Origin: G963422705 sp963422705
GTDB taxonomy: Bacteria; Poribacteria; WGA-4E; WGA-3G
Direction of reading: 5' to 3'
Assembly: GCA_963422705.1 (NCBI GenBank)
Contig: OY730443.1
Coordinates: 248,001 to 312,000, forward strand
DNA length: 64,000 nt
This document shows positions 18,090 to 26,905 of the stretch, piece by piece. The notes under the pieces were generated by a model. The model searched no databases. It was not told the DNA's origin and worked only from the letters and a program-made list of their open reading frames with translations. The first letter of the stretch is position 1. The number at the start of each line of letters is the position of its first letter. A program made the position numbers and the translations under genes.

Positions 18090-18117
18090 TTGAATTCCTA
18101 TCAGGATGTAGTATAAT
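18090..18117 (+). promoter_or_regulatory. Sigma70-type promoter of the dockerin gene
   Basis: TTGAAT (18090-18095) and TATAAT (18112-18117) with a 16 bp spacer, about 150 bp before the gene. It lies downstream of a relic IS left end, in the position that the internal promoter has in E1 and E2. Confidence 0.5.
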
Positions 18118-18266
18118 ACAATTGAGTTAACTATGTCAATCAAGTTGTATACCCGCCTGCGAGTTACCTCTATGCGGGGAACTTCTACAGGTGTTTTATG
18201 AATCTCTGTACGACGCGTGCGCATCCGCATCCGTGAAAACGTCGTTTTATAAAAATGAGGAGAATT

Positions 18267-19076
18267 ATGTCAAGAATTCAGCTTCCTTTTGTTATCCTAT
18301 TTTTGATTGTGTCGGTGCTCTTTTTCGCACCGGACCAAACCGCAACCGCACAAAACGTAAACATTCCCGACGCGAATCTACGCCGTTTCCTTGAGAAAAA
18401 GTTAAGCAAAAAAGCAGGGGACGCCATCACGCAGGCGGAGATGGCCAGCATAAAAAAGCCTTGGGCCCCTGATTTGGGAATTCGCAATCTAACAGGACTT
18501 GAGTTTGCAACCAATATGACACACTTGAATCTTCACGGCAACGAGATATCGGATATATCGCCCCTACAAGGGTTGGTAAAACTGACACACTTGGTTCTTA
18601 GCAGGAACGAGATATCGGATTTCTCCCCAATTGCCGGATTGATAGATAATCTGGATCTATACGTCAACGATGAACAAAGAGTTCCCGCTCCTAGCTGGGA
18701 TGTGAATGAGGATGGCAATGTAGACATTCTGGATCTAACGGCAGTCTCCCAAAACTTCGGGACAGCCGCGCCTGCTATCCGGCGTGCCGATGTCAATGGC
18801 GATGGCACCGTGGATATTCTGGACCTCGTCGCGGTTGCCAATCACTTCGGCGAAAGGACAATGGTACAACGGACTTGCTTTGTTGGGATGACGTTGAAGC
18901 CGGGGGAGGGTTGTCGTTACAGCGGGTTTGACTTTGATGTTAGGCAGAATGGAAGAGCCTGTCTATACAACTACCTGGGCAACGGCAACCTCTTTTGTGG
19001 AGGTACAGGTGTAAATGTAAATAATTTTTCTGCCAGCAAAAATGGCGATGGGACTTGGACGATTAACGGCTTCTAA
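18267..19076 (+). CDS. Secreted leucine-rich-repeat protein with dockerin type I domain
   Basis: 269 residues from ATG 18267, chosen because GAGGAG lies 4 bp before it (ATG 18255 would place that site inside the gene). A signal peptide ends near ATAQ. Two or three leucine-rich repeats follow (MTHLNLHGNEISDISPL, LTHLVLSRNEISDFSPI). Then comes a dockerin with two calcium loops, DVNEDGNVDILDL and DVNGDGTVDILDL. The C-terminal 70 residues hold four cysteines (C..C..C..C) in a small unrecognised domain. Dockerins bind cohesins, but no cohesin is visible here. The gene is probably surface-displayed. Confidence 0.82.
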   Translation: MSRIQLPFVILFLIVSVLFFAPDQTATAQNVNIPDANLRRFLEKKLSKKAGDAITQAEMASIKKPWAPDLGIRNLTGLEFATNMTHLNLHGNEISDISPLQGLVKLTHLVLSRNEISDFSPIAGLIDNLDLYVNDEQRVPAPSWDVNEDGNVDILDLTAVSQNFGTAAPAIRRADVNGDGTVDILDLVAVANHFGERTMVQRTCFVGMTLKPGEGCRYSGFDFDVRQNGRACLYNYLGNGNLFCGGTGVNVNNFSASKNGDGTWTINGF

Positions 19077-19345
19077 CAGTCTTCCGAGTTTTATCCTGAA
19101 GGCACTGGCCATTTTCAAGCTCGGCGCCGGCCGTTTTCACGGGCGGCAGGCGCTATTTATTAAGCCAAAGGCGTTATGGCGAGGTAGTTCACAAGTCAAT
19201 AACGTGGATACCTCACCAATTGGCATAACGGTGGGACTCTCGTTGAATAGGATTGGGATTTATGGTAATTTATTAAGCGAACGGAAGTCAGGAATCTCTG
19301 GTGAGATGGGAAAACCGCCCTGCACTCTAAATATAGTGGAAAGAA

Positions 19346-20413
19346 ATGAAGCAGCAATTAGAACCGAAATCGCAGAAAATTGCCATACTCGCTGAAGATT
19401 CCTTCGGTGTGCTTGAATCAAAAACCGCAGCGGTCTTAGTCCGCTATCTACCGGACAATGTTGTAGCAGTCATTGATAGTACACAGGCAGGAAAAGATGT
19501 CAGCGAGGTTATCCGGATTGGCAAAGGAATTCCTGTCGTCAGTAGCCTGGCTGAGGCGATGCGACTCCAACCGACAATGCTGGCTATTGGTATCGCCCCG
19601 CCCGGTGGTGAGCTACCACAACCGTGGCGAGCAACGTTGAGGCAGGCGATTGGACAAGGGCTGCACGTTATGAGTGGGCTCCATCAATTTCTAAGCGAAG
19701 ATGCTGAATTGGCAGAACTTGCACAAAGACATAAAGTCAGGCTGTGGGATACGCGGAAACCGCCGTTGGATTTGCCTGTGGCAACGTGTAAAGCCGCTGA
19801 AGTGGATGCAACCGTCATCTTGACAGCCGGTTCGGACTGCCGTGTCGGTAAAATGTTATCCGGTATAGAAATGACGAACGCTGCACGGGCACGAGGGCTC
19901 AACGCCGAGTTTTGCCCAACAGGTCAGAATGGTATTATGGTGTGGGGCTGGGGTATTGCGATTGATGCCGTTGTCTCTGATTTCACTGCCGGGGCCGCCG
20001 AGCAGATTGTGCTTGCAGGCGCCAAAGAACATGAGCTACTTATCGTTGAAGGGCAAGGTTCACTTGTCCATCCAGGGTACTCCGGCGTGACGTTAAGCTT
20101 GCTACACGGGAGCATGCCAGATGCCATAATATTCTGCCATCAGCCTTCAAGGGATACGGTTGCCCGATATACAGTTCCCTTGCCGACATTGCCACAGATG
20201 ATTGCGCACTACGAGATGCTGACGGAACCGATTAAACCCGCCAAAGTGATTGGCGTGGCATTGAACTGTTTTGATTTGACAGAGGAAGACGCGCGTAACG
20301 CCATTCATGCAGTTGAAGCGGAAACAGGACTCTCAGCAACCGATGTTGTCCGGTTCGGAGCAGAAAAATTGGTAGATGCAATTCAGAAATTCCATGAAGA
20401 AAATATGAACTAG
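19346..20413 (+). CDS. DUF1611 family protein (DgcN-like)
   Basis: 355 residues: an N-terminal Rossmann-like DUF1611_N domain (about 1-150) and a C-terminal P-loop domain starting with TAGSDCRVGKM (about 161-171), with the conserved GQGSLVHPGYSGVTL near 235. Some members (DgcN) are reported to act on D-glutamate as N-acetyltransferases together with an enolase-superfamily partner. The convergent neighbour here is a D-amino-acid PLP enzyme, which fits D-amino-acid metabolism, but the assignment to DgcN is an inference from family and context. No clear Shine-Dalgarno is seen beyond GGAAAG. Confidence 0.8.
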   Translation: MKQQLEPKSQKIAILAEDSFGVLESKTAAVLVRYLPDNVVAVIDSTQAGKDVSEVIRIGKGIPVVSSLAEAMRLQPTMLAIGIAPPGGELPQPWRATLRQAIGQGLHVMSGLHQFLSEDAELAELAQRHKVRLWDTRKPPLDLPVATCKAAEVDATVILTAGSDCRVGKMLSGIEMTNAARARGLNAEFCPTGQNGIMVWGWGIAIDAVVSDFTAGAAEQIVLAGAKEHELLIVEGQGSLVHPGYSGVTLSLLHGSMPDAIIFCHQPSRDTVARYTVPLPTLPQMIAHYEMLTEPIKPAKVIGVALNCFDLTEEDARNAIHAVEAETGLSATDVVRFGAEKLVDAIQKFHEENMN

Positions 20414-20414
20414 C

Positions 20415-20441
20415 TTTCACGCGATAGGAAAGCGCGTGAAA
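20415..20441. terminator. Bidirectional terminator candidate
   Basis: A perfect 9-bp inverted repeat, TTTCACGCG and CGCGTGAAA with a 9-nt loop, in the 38 bp between two convergent genes. T-rich on one arm and A-rich on the other, it could stop transcription both ways. Confidence 0.5.
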
Positions 20442-20451
20442 ACATTCACAT

Positions 20452-21561
20452 CTAAAATAGACTCCGATTCCGAGCAGACACCTCCCAGGTTTCTCTACAG
20501 TAGCCATCTGTATCTACTACATAGTAATACGGATGCAGGGCCACTGAGGGACAGATATGCGTTGGACAAACGTAAACCTCCTGCCCTAGTTGAACGGATG
20601 TCCCCTCCGGAATATTAACCGCCCAATGCTCTTCATGCTGCTTGTCAACCATAGCGCCTTCAACATTTAAGATGATACCGCGAACACCGTCCGGATCCGC
20701 GGCGATGGCTTTGTGCCCTAAATCTAAGGTAAAGCGGTTCGGGGTAGGCATGCTTATAATACGACTTAAGAGCAGTGCCGCAGGCGTAAAGCCGAGGTCC
20801 GGGTAACGGCTGGTGTAGCCGTAGTCGTGGAAAACGAATGTGCCAGGAGATGCCTCTACGCCGGGTGTTTTTGCATAGATAGGGAAAGTCGGTGTTCCCC
20901 CTATCACAACCAAAGGTACCGCAAACCCTTTACGCGTGAGTCTATCGCGCATGTCGTCAACTTGTGCAAGACTGCGGTTGCAAGAATGTCTCCGAGATGC
21001 TACGTCTTCATCGTGAATATGTCCATCATAAACGTGCAAACCGTAAGGATGTAAGCGAGGTGAATCCTCAATACGAAGGTACATTTCCACAGCGGCATCA
21101 CCGACGGGAATGCCCGTCCGATGCATTCCAACATCCAGGTCAAGCATGACTTTGATGTTGAGTTCATGCCCGTTCATTGCCGTGGAGAGCGCTTTTACAG
21201 CATCAAAATGGTCAACCAGTACCTTGAACTCACCTTCAGGAAATTTCCGGAGTAGTGAGATAAGCCTGTTGATATTTGGACCGAGAATTTGATACGCGAT
21301 GAGAATATCTTTTATCCCGGCTTCGGCAAGCATTTCGGCTTCGCGTAAAGTGGAGCATTTGTGCTTGACAATTCCAGCTTCACGTTCCATCGCAACAATC
21401 TCGGTAGTTTTATGCGTTTTCACGTGCGGACGGAGCTTAGCAACATCCCCATCAACGACACGAATCGCCCGTTCAATGTTCTGCTTGACGTGGGCTAAAT
21501 AGACGACAAGTGCGGGGCTCGGTATGCTATCAACGTTTTGAATCCGATACTTTTTATCCAT
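20452..21561 (-). CDS. D-threonine aldolase / D-serine dehydratase-like PLP enzyme (DSD1 family)
   Basis: A fold-type III PLP enzyme of 369 residues. The PLP lysine is in LRPHVKTHKT near residue 50. An alanine-racemase-like barrel follows, and a C-terminal D-ser-dehydrat-like domain has the metal-binding His/Cys (VYVCPTHICPSV). Members cleave D-threo-3-hydroxyamino acids or deaminate D-serine. ATG 21561 fits the family start; the longer frame from TTG 21618 adds an unrelated leader. It converges on the DUF1611 gene, a plausible D-amino-acid pair. Confidence 0.86.
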   Translation of the reverse strand: MDKKYRIQNVDSIPSPALVVYLAHVKQNIERAIRVVDGDVAKLRPHVKTHKTTEIVAMEREAGIVKHKCSTLREAEMLAEAGIKDILIAYQILGPNINRLISLLRKFPEGEFKVLVDHFDAVKALSTAMNGHELNIKVMLDLDVGMHRTGIPVGDAAVEMYLRIEDSPRLHPYGLHVYDGHIHDEDVASRRHSCNRSLAQVDDMRDRLTRKGFAVPLVVIGGTPTFPIYAKTPGVEASPGTFVFHDYGYTSRYPDLGFTPAALLLSRIISMPTPNRFTLDLGHKAIAADPDGVRGIILNVEGAMVDKQHEEHWAVNIPEGTSVQLGQEVYVCPTHICPSVALHPYYYVVDTDGYCRETWEVSARNRSLF

Positions 21562-21686
21562 GTTATCAAAACCACTTGTTGTTTGCAGTGAGGTGGACAG
21601 ATTATGACTCCGTCTCAAGAGGTTCGCGTCTCTTTAGACGTGAAAGTCGGGCCCATCTTGCCGGGGCGCGCGGAGATAATTCTATC

Positions 21687-22243
21687 TCATCGTCCATTGA
21701 ACTGATTCATCGTTGTGAGAATTCCGTCACAAACAAAAATTTCAACCGCTTCAGTTGCCCTTGCGACGGCCGCTTTGATTTCTGGCAGTTCGGAATCTGA
21801 AAATTCGCTGAGAACATAGTCTACTTGGGTACCGCTTGGTTCACCGATACCGATTCGTAAGCGCGGGAACTCGTTCGTATTCAAGTGACGAATGATAGAC
21901 TTCATGCCGTTGTGTCCACCGGCACTGCCTTTCCGTCGTATCCGAATGACGCCAATGTCCAAGTGTATGTCATCATAAACCACACAGAGTTCGGTAAGCG
22001 GCAGCTTTAACCGATTCACGAGGGCTGCGACGGCTGCGCCGCTATTATTCATGTATGTGAGTGGCTTAGCAAGAAAGAGGGCCATGCCGCCCCACTGAGT
22101 TTGGACAACAATTGAGTTATCGCGTGAAAAGACGCAATCCGATTTCACCTTTTCGTGGAAAGCGTCAATTACGCGAAAGCCGATGTTATGCTTGGTGTTT
22201 TCATAGCGTCTGCCAGGGTTGCCCAACCCAACAATGAGTTTCA
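21687..22243 (-). CDS. pth: Peptidyl-tRNA hydrolase
   Basis: Recycles peptidyl-tRNA by cleaving the ester bond. 185 residues, the usual length. Motifs: VGLGNPGRRYENTKHNIGF with catalytic His20, PLTYMNNSG, VVYDDIHLDIG with catalytic Asp, and GSAGGHNGMKSI. The start is GTG 22243 with AGAGGA 7 bp before it; the longer frame upstream is transposon sequence. Pth usually follows the ctc gene, but here element E3 ends about 20 bp upstream of the start, separating it from the ispE-ctc cluster. Confidence 0.95.
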
Positions 22244-22302
22244 CAGGTGTATTCCTCTGTAATATGTCAAGTACCCCCGATAAAGTCGGGGGCTTGTAAG
22301 GG

Positions 22303-23552
22303 CTAACCCCAACAAGCCAGTTGCAAGAACTGATTTCTCGTTTCATAGAGGATGGTGTCCCATACCTCTCCACGAAGGACGCAAGCCGCCCTATGTAAGA
22401 TATTCAAAGCCGCGTTGTGGTCCCGGTCCAGTTTCAGTCCGCAGAATTTACAATGGAACACACGCGCCGACAACTTCAGTTTGATAGCAGATTTCTGACA
22501 GCAGTCCGAACAGGTTTGACTCGTGTTATCAGGTGGCACCTGATGGAAATGTTTGCCATCGCGTTTTGCTACCCAGTCGCACCAGTCAAAGAACATCCCC
22601 CACGATGCGTCAGAGATGGACTTGGCGAGGTGTCTGTTTTTTACCATATTGCTGGGTTTGAGTTTCTCGGCAACCACCGCGTCAAAACCTTTATGCTGAA
22701 AAAGAAGATATGCGGTTTTTGCGATAAAGTCAAGCCGTTGACAGGCAACGATATCGTGTTGCTTTGCCAATGCGTCCTTCGCTTTATACCACCGCGAAAC
22801 GGCGGTTTCGCCCTACGCTTGCTCCGATACGTCTTTCGAGACAGGGCCCGGTGAAGTTTTACGAGTTTGCGTTCAGTCGTTCGGTAAAAACGAGGGTTAG
22901 GTATCTTCTCGCCATCAGAAATCGTCAGAAAATCGTGTATCCCAACGTCCACTCCACAAGCAGATTTCGGAACACACTTCAGCGTGTCAGGCACTTCACA
23001 AACAATAAAGCAATACCACCCGCGCACCGTCTTTTTCAACGTGACCTCTTTCGGGTCTCCGAGGATCCGACGGTGCTGGCGGATTTTCACTTCACCTAAC
23101 TTTGGCACTTTCAATCGGTTATACCGAGTGCCTGTTTCACGGATAGGGTTTTGACGAAAACGTTTAAATGTGCCTGTCGCTTTATCCTTAACTTTGTGTT
23201 TGCGCAGACTCCAAGACAGAGAACCGATAGAGGACTTGTAGCGTGGGTAACCTTTTTTCTCCGCACCTTCTCTGCAACGCCGTTGAAAATGCTCATGGGC
23301 AGCGTTGACGCGTTTGATCGTCTGCACCTGCATATCCTGCGGGTGATGCGAATAGTGAGAGTTCGACGCGCGAAGGTTCTTCAGATGGTGGATCTGGTCA
23401 TACATTGACACAGATTTGCTACCATACTCCCACATCTGATTACGCATCTGGAGCATGTAGTTCTGCAACTGCTTTTGATGTTGAAGTTCTGCCAAAAGCG
23501 ACTGCGCTTCTGTTTGCGTAGGCTTCGCACGGAATTTGAATGTCATTTTCAT
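22303..23552 (-). pseudogene. tnpB: tnpB of E3, frameshifted by palindrome A
   Basis: The first part (23552 down to about 22820) has the N-terminal domain and RuvC-I D in CGVDVGIHDF. The second part (about 22790 to 22303) has RuvC-II (VVAEKL), a zinc ribbon (CSDC...CKFC) and RuvC-III (LKLDRDHNAALNIL). The two are in different frames, and the break is a 28-nt copy of palindrome A at 22792-22819; removing 28 nt joins them (RSK to YKAKDALAKQ). The protein family is the MKMTFKFRAKPTQTEA-starting type, distinct from E1/E2. It can no longer give a full nuclease without frameshifting. Confidence 0.88.
22792..22819 (-). repeat. Palindrome A, copy 2 (disrupts tnpB of E3)
   Basis: The minus strand reads AGCGTAGGGCGAAACC then GCCGTTTCGCGG, 28 nt. 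The flanking codons rejoin in frame when it is removed, direct evidence that it was inserted into a working gene. Confidence 0.85.
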
Positions 23553-23645
23553 TCGACTATCACACATCACACCTTTAACCCCTTTGTAGTGGGTAGGCAG
23601 ACACATTACCAAGCGGTAATGCTACAAATGTCTGCCAGTGTGATA
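23553..23645 (-). ncRNA. Structured tnpB leader RNA (E3)
   Basis: A 93-nt leader homologous to those of E1/E2 although the tnpB genes are divergent. GGCAGACA/TGTCTGCC and the following TACCCAC are unchanged. The inner stem is CATTACC/GGTAATG instead of CGTAG/CTACG. The 5' TATCACAC pairs with GTGTGATA just before the start codon, replacing TATCAAGT/ACTTGATA. An AT-rich -10-like TTTAAT lies upstream. Confidence 0.62.
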
Positions 23646-23733
23646 TATCTATTAAACCATATTTTGATTAGAATGTCAAGTGTTTTTTCAAAAAACGCTT
23701 TGGCCTAACACACGAGGGCGGATTTTCCTCCCC

Positions 23734-23787
23734 CGAATGAATTCGGGGGTTCCAATCCGTCGAATGAATTCGGGGGTTCCAATCCGT
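23734..23787. repeat. Perfect tandem duplication of a 27-bp unit at the E3 left end
   Basis: The unit starts CGAATGAATTCGGGGG and ends TTCCAATCCGT; two identical copies abut (23734-23760 and 23761-23787). It duplicates one arm of the left-end hairpin, perhaps by slippage or an aborted transposition. Confidence 0.85.
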
Positions 23788-23844
23788 AAACTTTGATGAT
23801 ACCATATTTTTATCTAATTCAGACTCGACAAAATTAGACACTAA

Positions 23845-24444
23845 TTAAAAACGCAGCGGTTGTGAAAGATTCACATGCCCAGCGAGCGTTTCGACGTGAT
23901 TCCCGTCAATCAGAAATTGCACCTGTTGAATCTTATCAGGGAATGCATCAAAGACGGTTTTAAGAATCACCGCCACAGTCAAAAATTCAGCATGCGTACC
24001 ACCGATATGTCCTTCAGTCAGGTGCCGTGAAAAATCCAAATAGGCGGTTCTTTTGTTATCAATATAGACTGCGTGAAGGAGTGTGCCCCTCGGAATAGGA
24101 TTTTTGAACCGTGATGGTACTTCTTGAATGAGTGCCGTGACTATCTGTTTGAGACGTTCAGTATCTCCTGGCAAAAGGCGTCGTCCCACTTTAACTGGGA
24201 CAAGCTCAAGGACATTAGGTTCTAAGAGAAATAGGTTAACGTTTTGCGGGGGTGGTGTCTCCTCGGGGTTAGCGGCTGTGGGCAGCACAGGGGGTGGAAG
24301 CGAAATTGCCATTTGTTTAGATTGGGAAATAAGATAAAGCGTGATAGCCAGCCCAATCGCGGTGATACCGAAGGTGATACCCCATATCATTAAGAGTCTT
24401 GAAAACCCCGCCCTGTTTAAAAATGAAATTCTGCTAGCTTTCAC
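23845..24444 (-). CDS. GerMN-domain membrane-anchored protein
   Basis: 199 residues: one N-terminal membrane helix (about 16-40), a proline-rich linker, then a GerMN domain from about residue 68. Core features are VPVKVGRRLLPGDTERLKQIVTALIQ, LHAVYIDNKRTAYLDFSRHL and VQFLIDGNHVETLAGHVNLSQPL. The domain is found in spore germination proteins but is widespread in non-sporing bacteria, often beside cell-wall amidases as here. It starts 5 bp after the amidase stop, so the two are one operon. Confidence 0.85.
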   Translation of the reverse strand: MKASRISFLNRAGFSRLLMIWGITFGITAIGLAITLYLISQSKQMAISLPPPVLPTAANPEETPPPQNVNLFLLEPNVLELVPVKVGRRLLPGDTERLKQIVTALIQEVPSRFKNPIPRGTLLHAVYIDNKRTAYLDFSRHLTEGHIGGTHAEFLTVAVILKTVFDAFPDKIQQVQFLIDGNHVETLAGHVNLSQPLRF

Positions 24445-24449
24445 CGTTT

Positions 24450-25667
24450 TTACCTCGGAACCGCCGTCGCTGATTCGCGCGGAATTGAAGCCAAATATGT
24501 CTGTACGGCGCGAACTATTGCTTTTGCAATTTCTCTGCTATACTCAGGATTGGAAAGTCTGGCCAAATCCTTTGTATGAGTAAGATAACCGAGTTCCACA
24601 AGCACAGCTGGCATATATGCTTTTGACAAAGCAATTAAGGGTAATTGCTCTATCATCACCGGGTTCTCCGTTAGAAAACTCAATTCCTTTTGTAGTATCT
24701 GAGCGAATTCTTGACTCTGTCTCAAAAAATTGGCTTGGATGAGGGTTTGCAACCGTTTTCCTGTCAGCATCAGATTCTCAGCTTTTGGAAAGCGAAGTTT
24801 TCCGTTCGGATTATTAAGGTAAATCCTAATGCCCGACGCTTTAGACGAAAAAGATGCATTGCAGTGTAAACTAATAAAGAGTTGTGCTTGATGTCTGTTC
24901 GCGATTTGAATGCGTTCGAGTTGCGTTGTTTTTGTATCTCTGTCACGTGTGAGGTGTAGCTGAAAGCCCTGTTGTTTGCTAGCAGTGAGACATTGCTGTG
25001 CGAATTCGAGCGCAACATCTTTTTCAAAGATGCCGGTGTTGCTTTCGTGCCCGCGGTCACCGGCTCCACCGTGCCCCGGGTCAATAATGACAACCCATTT
25101 TTGTGAAGCATCTTTCTCAGAAGATTCCGAAATGTGCTTTGGCATTAACCGGAGCCGCCTTAAATTCGGATTGTAAAGTACATCAACGTCATCAAGTTCA
25201 GGGAAGACTTCGATAAAAAAAGCGATGGGCAACATCGGTTGCCCTTGGATAACGCGTGGCGGTTCGGAGAGTGGCAGTCTCCGTTCGCCGCCATCAATAC
25301 TGACGGTGGATTTCTCCATCTGCAAACGGAGTTGTCTGCCCTTAATTTTTAGCGTGAGCCGTTTTCTCGGCAAGTTATATTGCGTTGTGCTTTCTTGACC
25401 AAAAACGGCTTTCACGGTATCAACCGGCAGGTAAACCCGTTCATCATGCAGAAGAAACGGCACTTCAGCAAGCGTTTTTCCGGCAACGTCAATGAAACGG
25501 ACTGAGGGTTCTTGGGCGAACCCATTGAATGCCAGAACTAAGACAAGAATTACCAAGAAAGAGCGTCGGTGACATGTATGTTGCCGTAGTACATGTTCCA
25601 AACGTGAACCTAAAATTGGGGAGATAAGCCCAAAGTACTTCATCAGGGCAAGCAAAAGGGTATTCAT
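24450..25667 (-). CDS. N-acetylmuramoyl-L-alanine amidase (Amidase_3) with N-terminal beta domain
   Basis: 405 residues from ATG 25667, which has GAGAAGG 6 bp upstream. A signal-like hydrophobic segment ends at FAQEP. A copper-amine-oxidase-N-like beta domain follows (about 55-160; LPVDTVKAVFG...PRKRLTLKIKGRQLRLQ). The zinc amidase domain has H in IIDPGHGGAGDRG, E in GIFEKDVAL, H in LFISLHCNAS and the catalytic E in VLVELGYLTH. It cleaves the peptide stem of peptidoglycan, probably in cell separation. It is co-transcribed with the GerMN protein. Confidence 0.92.
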   Translation of the reverse strand: MNTLLLALMKYFGLISPILGSRLEHVLRQHTCHRRSFLVILVLVLAFNGFAQEPSVRFIDVAGKTLAEVPFLLHDERVYLPVDTVKAVFGQESTTQYNLPRKRLTLKIKGRQLRLQMEKSTVSIDGGERRLPLSEPPRVIQGQPMLPIAFFIEVFPELDDVDVLYNPNLRRLRLMPKHISESSEKDASQKWVVIIDPGHGGAGDRGHESNTGIFEKDVALEFAQQCLTASKQQGFQLHLTRDRDTKTTQLERIQIANRHQAQLFISLHCNASFSSKASGIRIYLNNPNGKLRFPKAENLMLTGKRLQTLIQANFLRQSQEFAQILQKELSFLTENPVMIEQLPLIALSKAYMPAVLVELGYLTHTKDLARLSNPEYSREIAKAIVRAVQTYLASIPRESATAVPR

Positions 25668-25706
25668 GCGAAACCTTCTCAATACGAAACCGTCTAAGGA
25701 AGCGTG

Positions 25707-26378
25707 TTAGTTATCTTCCTCGTCATCGCGTCTACGAGAAATAACTTCAGGTTCCATGGGCGCATCGGCGCCTTCTTCACTTTCCTCTACGCCATCTTCC
25801 ATCTCGTTTTCTTCGAGTTGTATACGAGGTTCACTCACCGCCACGATAATGCGTTCAGGTTCATCTATTACCGTAATTTCTTCATCGAGGGTTAAATCAC
25901 TCACGTGGAGCATATCGCCGATTTCCAGGGTGCTGATATCAACAGACATCTCGTTCGGCAGCTGCATCGGCAAACAGTGGAGCGTCAATTGACGGAGCGA
26001 AAACTCAACCACTCCACCCAGTTGAACCCCTGGGGGAGTGCCTTGCAAAACCAAGGGCACGCTTGCTGTCACAGGTTCATCCAAAGAGATTCGGATAAAA
26101 TCTGCGTGAAGAAGCATCTGCTTATCCACCGGAGCGCGTTGAATCTCTTTGATAATGACAGTTTCAGGGTTACCGTTGATAACTTCCATATTAATGATAA
26201 CGTTTTCACCATGGGTTCGTAGGAACTGTTTAAAAATCCGCGTGTTAAGCTGAATTGAAACCGTATCTTGCCCGCGCCCATATAATACTGCAGGAAAATC
26301 ACCAGCCCGGCGGAGGGCACGCGCACCCTGTTTCCCGAAACTGTCGCGTTTCTGTACTTCTAATTTCGCTTGTTGCAT
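25707..26378 (-). CDS. rplY: Large ribosomal subunit protein bL25, CTC form
   Basis: 223 residues: an N-terminal L25 domain that binds 5S rRNA (KRDSFGKQGARALRRAGDFPAVLYGRG), then the CTC beta domain with VPLVLQGTPPGVQLGGVVE and the typical SVDISTLEIGDMLHVSDL. The tail is highly acidic (EENEMEDGVEESEEGADAPMEPE). Neighbours ispE and, beyond E3, pth are the common partners of ctc. Confidence 0.95.
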   Translation of the reverse strand: MQQAKLEVQKRDSFGKQGARALRRAGDFPAVLYGRGQDTVSIQLNTRIFKQFLRTHGENVIINMEVINGNPETVIIKEIQRAPVDKQMLLHADFIRISLDEPVTASVPLVLQGTPPGVQLGGVVEFSLRQLTLHCLPMQLPNEMSVDISTLEIGDMLHVSDLTLDEEITVIDEPERIIVAVSEPRIQLEENEMEDGVEESEEGADAPMEPEVISRRRDDEEDN

Positions 26379-26746
26379 GATATTAGGATTCCGATACCTT
26401 TCTTACAGGCACTCATTTACGAACGTTAGTTCTCAGATTTCATGTGAATATTTTGGGCAAGATTTTCTAAGGATGGAATTTGGCTAGAATTCTGCAACGT
26501 CTTGAATCACGCATGACAATAAGCCAAACAAAAGCTTTCGTATAACGAAAGTTCGTTTTAGCGGAGATTTCTTTGTAAAATCCTGTTCAATACACATCCA
26601 CACTCCATCCGATTTTTTTTGACGTATCCGGGGTTTCTCGCGATGACAAACGGTGAGTAGAGCGTACTGTCTAAAAACTAAAGAAATACCTGCTCCGTTT
26701 GCCGGATGAAAATCCGGTTACCAGCTTTAAAGATTAAAAGGAAAAA
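26379..26746. other. Non-coding gap between rplY and tRNA-Gln
   Basis: No gene is seen on either strand. It contains a small hairpin (CTTTCGTATAACGAAAG near 26534) that could end the tRNA transcript or lie in the rplY leader. No convincing promoter was found. Confidence 0.5.
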
Positions 26747-26818
26747 CAGGGCGGGTAGGATTCGAACCTACGCATGCAGGTTCCAAAGACCTGTGCCTTA
26801 CCGCTTGGCCACCGCCCT
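26747..26818 (-). tRNA. tRNA-Gln (anticodon UUG)
   Basis: A 72-nt cloverleaf on the minus strand. Acceptor AGGGCGG pairs with CCGCCCT; D stem GCC/GGC; anticodon stem CAGGT/ACCTG with loop CTTTGGA (anticodon TTG); T stem GTAGG/CCTAC with loop TTCGAAT; discriminator G. CCA is not encoded. It lies between ispE and rplY. Confidence 0.95.
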
Positions 26819-26905
26819 TTAATAATCAAATTTTTTGAAGTTGTGTATGAGGCCCCGGATAAAAAACATAGCATGTCATCACAGAGAAAATCTATGAGCG
26901 ATGTC

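Larger units (their letters stand above)
22263..23787 (-). mobile_element. IS200/IS605-type element E3 (tnpB subfamily different from E1/E2)
   Basis: The left end at the high-coordinate side has a CCCCCGAATGAATTCGGGGG hairpin within a duplicated 27-bp unit. The right end has CCCCCGACTTTATCGGGGG (minus strand) followed by TACTTGACATA. The tnpB gene reads left to right end. The right end recurs beside the isrB gene of E4 in opposite gene orientation. No tnpA. Exact termini are uncertain by several bases. Confidence 0.8.

Noticed and set aside
19042..19395. Plus-strand frame of 117 codons
   Set aside because: It overlaps the dockerin gene end and the DUF1611 start in another frame and has no motif.
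22244..22373. N-terminal extension of pth
   Set aside because: It reads through the right end of E3; GTG 22243 with AGAGGA gives the normal length.
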